Positions 1 to 3,433 of a DNA stretch of 6,431 nucleotides are shown here, in pieces. Below the pieces are notes generated by a model. It had not been told where the DNA came from. It was given only the letters and a program-made list of their open reading frames with translations, and ran no database searches. The number at the start of each line of letters is the position of its first letter. Position 1 is the stretch's first letter. This stretch comes from DATIGJ01 sp035644155 (GTDB lineage: Bacteria > Patescibacteriota > Microgenomatia > Levybacterales > UBA12049), in NCBI GenBank assembly GCA_035644155.1, contig DASQPC010000082.1, positions 1 through 6,431 on the forward strand, read 5' to 3'. Made by a program: the position numbers and the translations under genes.

Positions 1-8
1 AATAATAG

Positions 9-24
9 ATAATGTATTCATTAT
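9..24 (-). other. A+T-rich hairpin just downstream of tRNA-Val
   Basis: A perfect 6 bp inverted repeat (ATAATG / CATTAT) with a 4-nt loop begins two bases past the encoded CCA end of the tRNA. In the minus-strand transcript it would form a weak A-U hairpin followed by the moderately U-rich CUAUUAUU. It could help end transcription or 3' processing of the tRNA, but the stem has a single G-C pair and there is no true U-run. I do not call it an intrinsic terminator. Confidence 0.25.
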
Positions 25-25
25 A

Positions 26-102
26 TGGTGGCCCGTGAGGGATTCGAACCCTCGACTTTTGCAATGTGAATGCAACGCTCTAACCAACTGAGCTAACTGG
101 CC
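26..102 (-). tRNA. tRNA-Val, anticodon CAC
   Basis: This gene reads valine GUG codons. The cloverleaf folds by eye: acceptor GGCCAGT with ACGGGCC, TA at positions 8-9, D stem GCTC/GAGC with a 9-nt loop containing GG, anticodon stem TTGCA/TGCAA, loop TTCACAT (anticodon CAC), variable loop AAGTC, T stem GAGGG/CCCTC with loop TTCGAAT, discriminator A. The 3' CCA is encoded (26-28), so the mature molecule is 77 nt including CCA. The acceptor stem has one oddity: base 5 (A) opposes base 68 (G). All other stem pairs are Watson-Crick. The gene is divergent from lepB, and a likely promoter lies at 156-184. A transcript starting near 149 would carry a leader of about 47 nt for RNase P to remove. Confidence 0.96.
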
Positions 103-142
103 AATGTGAATCATGCTCACCCCACAGTTGAGCTACAGATCT
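103..142 (-). pseudogene. Degenerate tRNA 5'-half-like sequence in the tRNA-Val leader
   Basis: Read on the minus strand from 142, this holds a 7-nt acceptor-like segment, TA, and a D arm with stem GCTC/GAGC around a loop containing GGGG. A stretch carrying ATTCACATTG follows, identical over 10 nt to the anticodon loop region of the intact tRNA-Val immediately downstream. TAGCTCA is also shared. The anticodon stem is too short and unpaired, and no variable or T arm follows, because the functional tRNA begins at 102. The best reading is a remnant of a tandem tRNA duplication whose 3' half was deleted. A selected tRNA-like leader is the alternative. It is not a functional tRNA by itself. Confidence 0.5.
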
Positions 143-155
143 TTTTCTGATCTTA

Positions 156-184
156 ATCTTATCAAAAACCTGTCACATTGACAA
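156..184 (-). promoter_or_regulatory. Predicted sigma70-type promoter of tRNA-Val
   Basis: On the minus strand a -35 box TTGTCA (179-184) is followed, after a 17 bp spacer, by a -10 box TAAGAT (156-161). Five of six and four of six positions match consensus. Transcription should start near 149, upstream of the tRNA-like leader. The -35 box overlaps the -35 box of the oppositely directed lepB promoter, because TTGACAA read backwards is TTGTCAA. Predicted from sequence only. Confidence 0.5.
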
Positions 185-207
185 ACGAACGGCTGAATTG
201 AGATAAT
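178..207 (+). promoter_or_regulatory. Predicted sigma70-type promoter of lepB, leaderless
   Basis: A perfect -35 hexamer TTGACA (178-183) is separated by 18 bp from GATAAT (202-207), which matches the -10 consensus at five of six positions. The expected start point, about 6-8 bases after the -10, falls at 213-215. That is on or just before the lepB ATG at 215. The mRNA should therefore be leaderless, which agrees with the absence of a Shine-Dalgarno sequence before this gene. Confidence 0.7.
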
Positions 208-214
208 AAATCTC
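200..214 (+). repeat. Short perfect inverted repeat abutting the lepB start codon
   Basis: GAGAT (200-204), loop AATAA, ATCTC (210-214) is a perfect 5 bp inverted repeat ending immediately before the ATG. It overlaps the -10 box, so it would not be in a leaderless mRNA. If it acts at all, it would be as a DNA site, for example a small operator. Chance occurrence in A+T-rich DNA is quite possible. Confidence 0.35.
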
Positions 215-784
215 ATGGAAATTCTTCGCAAAATTTATTTTTTCTTCATTGATACCATGCAGACCATTCTTTTGGCTGCATCGATTTTTCTTGTTATTTA
301 CATCTTTCTCTTTCGACCATTTCAGGTCAGCGGTGAATCGATGTTCCCTACTTTTAAAAACCAAGAATATATTCTTACCAATCTTATTACCCTTCGCTTT
401 GCACCGCCAGCACGAGGTGATGTGATTGTCTTTAAAGCACCTACAGACCAAGAGAAAGATTTCATTAAGCGGGTTATTGGCCTTCCTGGAGATACTGTTT
501 CTCTTAAAGACGGCTTTGTCTATGTGAATGATAAAAAACTTGATGAAAGTGTGTATCTTAGTCGTGATGTTCGAACATATGGGGGCAGTTTCTTGAAAGA
601 AGATCAACCCGTTACTGTACCACCAGGAAATCTATTAGTTATGGGAGATAATAGACCATACAGTTCAGATTCTCGTGAATGGGGTTTACTTAAGTTGACG
701 GATGTTATTGGCAAATCAATCTTTGTTTATTGGCCGGTAAACACAATGCGTGTTGTTCATAACCCTTTTTCTGCTTCGAAATAA
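215..784 (+). CDS. lepB: Signal peptidase I (LepB)
   Basis: Membrane-bound serine protease (family S26) that cleaves signal peptides from proteins exported by Sec or Tat, acting on the outer face of the cytoplasmic membrane. The 189-residue protein has one N-terminal membrane helix (about residues 15-33). Box B SGESMFPT follows with the nucleophile Ser42, then box C (RGDVIVFK, 67-74), box D KRVIGLPGD with the general base Lys85, and box E GDNRPYSSDSR (144-154). All catalytic boxes are intact. The length fits compact Gram-positive-type enzymes rather than the 320-residue E. coli protein. ATG at 215 is chosen because the promoter ends just upstream of it and the helix follows directly. There is no Shine-Dalgarno sequence. 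The gene is divergent from tRNA-Val and converges on parB, with 15 bp between the stop codons. Confidence 0.96.
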   Translation: MEILRKIYFFFIDTMQTILLAASIFLVIYIFLFRPFQVSGESMFPTFKNQEYILTNLITLRFAPPARGDVIVFKAPTDQEKDFIKRVIGLPGDTVSLKDGFVYVNDKKLDESVYLSRDVRTYGGSFLKEDQPVTVPPGNLLVMGDNRPYSSDSREWGLLKLTDVIGKSIFVYWPVNTMRVVHNPFSASK

Positions 785-799
785 GAAACGGCGAGAAGG

Positions 800-1621
800 T
801 TATTCTGTGAGTGCTCTATGGATTTTTTTAATTTTTTCTGTGGTTTCCTCCGGATCTCCTTTAACTTCAATAAGAATTTTTGCCATGCTTCGCGATTGCC
901 TAATATTTACTTTGTCGACAATCAGTCTCTCTCGAATTGCCGCTTCCATCTGATCTTGTTCTGGAATATAAAGATGTTCTTTGTTGTGGCTTGGTTCTTT
1001 CTGTTGAACTTCTCCTTTTACCTTTCGTGTCAGGTCTTCTGTTTGCCGTACAGTATAATTATCACGAAGAATCGTCTTAAACACTTCAAGCATGAGCTTA
1101 TGGTCACCAAGTGATAGTAAGGGACGTACATGACCTTCTGTGATAACTCCAGCAACCAACGCATCTTTAATAGCATCAGGTAACGACAGCAATCGAATAG
1201 TATTCGAAACAGTTGGAACACTCTTTCCAACCCGCTTTGCTACTTCAGTTGTGCCCAAACCAAATTCATCAATCAATCGGCGGTACGCAAGAGCTCTCTC
1301 AATAGGATTAAGATCTTCGCGCTGCACATTTTCGACAATTGACATTTCAAGCATACCTTGAGGCGTTGTTTCTTTGACGACAACAGGAACTTTCACAAGT
1401 CCAAGAATTTTTGATGCTCTCCAACGACGCTCTCCTGCGATAATTTGATAGCCTGCCGGGGTTCTGGCAACAACAATTGGTTCCAGAATACCTTGTTCAC
1501 GAATCGATTCAACAAGATCTGTCAAAGAATCGGGAGTAATGACACCACGAGGTTGAAGTGGATTGGATTGGAGTTGATTTATTTCAAGTTCGTATATTTT
1601 GTCGATAGCTTGATTATCCAT
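800..1621 (-). CDS. parB: ParB/Spo0J chromosome-partitioning protein
   Basis: Centromere-binding CTPase clamp that loads at parS sites, spreads, and works with ParA in chromosome segregation. The 273-residue protein has the full family layout. The N-terminal ParB domain contains NPLQPR (20-25), the CTP-binding patch GERRWRAS (63-70) and ENVQREDLNPIERA (97-110). The helix-turn-helix domain includes TTEVAKRVGKSVPTVSNTIR (124-143). A charged linker (about 180-215) precedes a small C-terminal dimerisation domain (about 225-273). The start overlaps the rpmA stop by 8 bp, and a good Shine-Dalgarno sequence (GAGG, 1628-1631) supports it. No parA neighbour and no parS-like 16-mer is visible. Placement behind two ribosomal protein genes is unusual: in many bacteria parB sits beside parA near the origin. 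A Noc or plasmid ParB is less likely given this housekeeping context. Confidence 0.95.
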   Translation of the reverse strand: MDNQAIDKIYELEINQLQSNPLQPRGVITPDSLTDLVESIREQGILEPIVVARTPAGYQIIAGERRWRASKILGLVKVPVVVKETTPQGMLEMSIVENVQREDLNPIERALAYRRLIDEFGLGTTEVAKRVGKSVPTVSNTIRLLSLPDAIKDALVAGVITEGHVRPLLSLGDHKLMLEVFKTILRDNYTVRQTEDLTRKVKGEVQQKEPSHNKEHLYIPEQDQMEAAIRERLIVDKVNIRQSRSMAKILIEVKGDPEETTEKIKKIHRALTE

Positions 1622-1865
1622 GAATTACCTCAACAAATTTTTTACCTTTTAAGGTTTTGAACTGAACTTTTCCTTCTGCAACGGAAAAAAGCGTGTAATC
1701 TTTACCCATGAGCACACCATTACCTGGAAAAAATGATGTCCCTTTTTGGCGAACGATAATATTGCCTGGAAGAGCTTTTTGCCCACCATACAACTTAACT
1801 CCTCGGCGTTTTGGCCGTGAATCTCTATTTCCTTTTACTGAACCTTGTGCTTTTGTGTGTGCCAT
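1614..1865 (-). CDS. rpmA: 50S ribosomal protein L27
   Basis: Large-subunit protein whose flexible N-terminus reaches the peptidyl-transferase centre. The 83-residue sequence is typical: MAHTKAQGSVKGNRDSRPKR at the start, the core GGQ...GNIIVRQKGTSFFPG (27-48) and the MGKDYTLFS segment (53-61). The N-terminus begins directly with MAH, so there is no cleavable Firmicutes-type extension. This agrees with the absence of the prp protease gene that sits between rplU and rpmA in those bacteria. The gene lies 63 bp after rplU, and its last 8 bp overlap parB. No Shine-Dalgarno sequence precedes the ATG. A possible internal promoter lies at 1896-1924. Confidence 0.97.
   Translation of the reverse strand: MAHTKAQGSVKGNRDSRPKRRGVKLYGGQKALPGNIIVRQKGTSFFPGNGVLMGKDYTLFSVAEGKVQFKTLKGKKFVEVIHG
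1628..1631 (-). promoter_or_regulatory. Shine-Dalgarno sequence of parB
   Basis: GAGG lies 6 bases before the parB ATG, inside the end of rpmA. No other gene start in the window has a comparable site. It supports the parB start and implies that this downstream gene uses SD-dependent or coupled re-initiation, unlike the promoter-proximal genes. Confidence 0.65.
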
Positions 1866-1895
1866 AGTTAAATATTGCTGTGAAAAATCATCTCA

Positions 1896-1924
1896 ATATT
1901 ACGATAAGTTTTCACAATTGTCAA
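1896..1924 (-). promoter_or_regulatory. Possible internal promoter ahead of rpmA-parB
   Basis: On the minus strand a perfect TTGACA (1919-1924) is followed after 17 bp by TAATAT (1896-1901), a weak -10 match. The start would fall near 1889, giving a leader of about 24 nt before rpmA. The -35 box is part of a 14 bp imperfect palindrome (1911-1924, one mismatched pair) that could be a binding site. The 63 bp gap holds nothing else recognisable. Confidence 0.4.
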
Positions 1925-1928
1925 CTCT

Positions 1929-2324
1929 TTATTTTTTGGTTACGCTTTTTGCTTTTGTTTCTTTTACTTTATTTTCTTCAGTTGTTTCAGTTTTTGCTTT
2001 TTTAGATGTGCCTGCGTTAATACTTTCGATTTGAACTCTGGTTAATTGTTGTCTGTGTCCATATACTTTGCGGTATCGAGCCTTTGCTTTAAATTTGGCA
2101 ACACGAATTTTAACTCCTTTGATTTGGCCCAGCACTTTTGCTGTGATTGTAATATCAGAAAGTTGAGGTTGTCCTATTTTGACGACACCATCTGCTGAAT
2201 AGAAAAGCACTGTGTCAAAAGTGAGAGTTTTCCCTTCGTCAACTTTAAGCTTCTCAAGCTCAACGATATTTCCTTCAACTACTTTATATTGTTTGCCGCC
2301 TGAGGCAAAAACTGCATATTTCAT
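1929..2324 (-). CDS. rplU: 50S ribosomal protein L21 with basic C-terminal tail
   Basis: Large-subunit rRNA-binding protein. Residues 1-102 match the family: MKYAVFASGGKQYKV at the start, a beta-barrel core, and the basic signature RYRKVYGHRQQLTRVQI (83-99). The usual length is about 100-105 residues. Here about 29 more follow (103-131), rich in Lys, Thr and Glu and without hydrophobic residues apart from three valines, probably a disordered tail. It is the first gene of the rplU-rpmA-parB unit, with an extended -10 promoter just upstream and no Shine-Dalgarno sequence. rplU beside rpmA is the conserved bacterial arrangement. Confidence 0.97.
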   Translation of the reverse strand: MKYAVFASGGKQYKVVEGNIVELEKLKVDEGKTLTFDTVLFYSADGVVKIGQPQLSDITITAKVLGQIKGVKIRVAKFKAKARYRKVYGHRQQLTRVQIESINAGTSKKAKTETTEENKVKETKAKSVTKK

Positions 2325-2335
2325 ACTATTGTGTG

Positions 2336-2364
2336 ATTATAGCAAACTTATCATTTAATTTCCA
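2336..2364 (-). promoter_or_regulatory. Predicted extended -10 promoter of rplU-rpmA-parB
   Basis: On the minus strand TGCTATAAT (2336-2344) is a perfect -10 hexamer with the extended TGn motif. A 17 bp spacer separates it from TGGAAA (2359-2364), a four-of-six -35 match. Transcription should start near 2329, only about 4-5 nt before the rplU ATG, so the mRNA is nearly leaderless. The -35 box and part of the spacer lie within the last codons of rodA. Confidence 0.65.
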
Positions 2365-3427
2365 GCACGTGTTTATTTTTCTGTGAGGTACTCAAAGAGG
2401 AAAGAATTCCAAGAAAAATAAAGTTTGAGATAAGTGAATTTCCTCCAAATGAAACAAAAGGAAGTGTTACACCAACAATTGGTAAATAACCGACATTCAT
2501 GCCTATATTCACAAATCCTTGAATGAGAAAAAATGCAAAACAGCATCCTGCAAGTGTCTTAGTAAATCTATCGTCAGCATTCTTAAAAATGAGATAAACT
2601 CGGTAACAAAGAAAAGCAAATGTAACAATAACCAATGTGGCACCAACAAATCCAATGCCTTCAGCAAGCGTTGCAAATATAAAATCCGTATGTCTTTCAG
2701 GCAGAAATCGAAGTGATGACTGTGTTCCTTGAAACCAGCCTTGCCCAATAAATGTACCTGAGCCGATTGCAATAACTGCCTGAATACTATTATATGAAGT
2801 ACCTAAAGGATCAACGGCAGGATGTAAAAAAGTAAGTAACCGTTGTCTCTGATATTCATGCAGCATTGTCCAAATAAGTGGTGAAATAAGCACAAATGGC
2901 AAAAAAACTAATCCAAACCAACGGAGAGGGTAGCCATTGACCAAAAAAATAAAAAACGCTACAAAAACATAAATCAACGCACTTCCTAAATCAGGTTGTA
3001 GATAAATCAAAAAAACAATTGGTAATAAGAGAAGAATACTCAAAAAAAATGTTTTTTTTGGAGAAAAACGGCTATCCGCAAGAAAAACGGCAAAAGCAAC
3101 AGAAAGAAACGGCTTAAGTACTTCTGAAAATTGCAACCTCACCCCGCCAATATCAATCCAACGAATCGCTCCTCTACTCTCGATACCAATCACAAAAATA
3201 ATTGATAATAACACGAGTGAAGAAATATATATTGGTGTTTTTATTTGCTTGAGAAAATCAATATTGATACGGGCAAAAAAGAAAAAGACAAGAAGTGCAA
3301 TCACGAAGGAGATAAGCTGTGTTTTAAAATAGGTAATATTTACAGAAAAAAGTGTTGTGAGACTAATACCAACAAGAATAAATACTGGGATAAGTAACCA
3401 CCAATCAATAGGAAAACGAGATTTCAT
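2351..3427 (-). CDS. rodA: RodA, SEDS-family peptidoglycan glycosyltransferase
   Basis: Polytopic membrane enzyme that polymerises lipid II into glycan strands during cell elongation, normally with a class B penicillin-binding protein (PBP2). The 358-residue protein has about ten predicted membrane helices. SEDS landmarks are GAIRWIDIG (86-94), LQPDLGSALI (143-152), DPLGTSYNSIQAVIAIGSG (206-224), LPERHTDFIFATLAEG (242-257) with the conserved essential Asp248, and PIVGVTLPFVSFGGNS (316-331). The HTDF loop favours RodA over FtsW. The start lies 6 bp after the ileS stop without a Shine-Dalgarno sequence, so co-transcription with ileS is likely. No PBP2 gene is in the window. A run of eight A followed by eight T lies in the coding sequence at 3042-3059. 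The gene ends TGA, then TAA. Confidence 0.94.
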   Translation of the reverse strand: MKSRFPIDWWLLIPVFILVGISLTTLFSVNITYFKTQLISFVIALLVFFFFARINIDFLKQIKTPIYISSLVLLSIIFVIGIESRGAIRWIDIGGVRLQFSEVLKPFLSVAFAVFLADSRFSPKKTFFLSILLLLPIVFLIYLQPDLGSALIYVFVAFFIFLVNGYPLRWFGLVFLPFVLISPLIWTMLHEYQRQRLLTFLHPAVDPLGTSYNSIQAVIAIGSGTFIGQGWFQGTQSSLRFLPERHTDFIFATLAEGIGFVGATLVIVTFAFLCYRVYLIFKNADDRFTKTLAGCCFAFFLIQGFVNIGMNVGYLPIVGVTLPFVSFGGNSLISNFIFLGILSSLSTSQKNKHVLEIK

Positions 3428-3433
3428 AAGCGG

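Noticed and set aside
139..155. AGATC..GATCT inverted repeat around a T-run as a terminator
   Set aside because: The 5 bp stem with the T-run in its loop does not fit an intrinsic terminator in either direction. Part of it belongs to the tRNA-like fragment.
173..607. 144-codon minus-strand frame antisense to lepB
   Set aside because: It overlaps a certain gene and both promoters, and its product is rich in Asn, Lys and Cys with no family resemblance. It is a shadow of lepB.
785..845. Possible terminator between convergent lepB and parB, with T-rich runs at 826-839
   Set aside because: The only hairpin before the T-runs has a 3 bp stem, and the T-runs are Lys/Asn-type codons of parB read on the other strand.
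2356..2371. CACGTG core resembling the centre of a parS site
   Set aside because: The flanks do not match the TGTTTCACGTGAAACA consensus, and the sequence is the coding end of rodA. No other parS-like site was seen.
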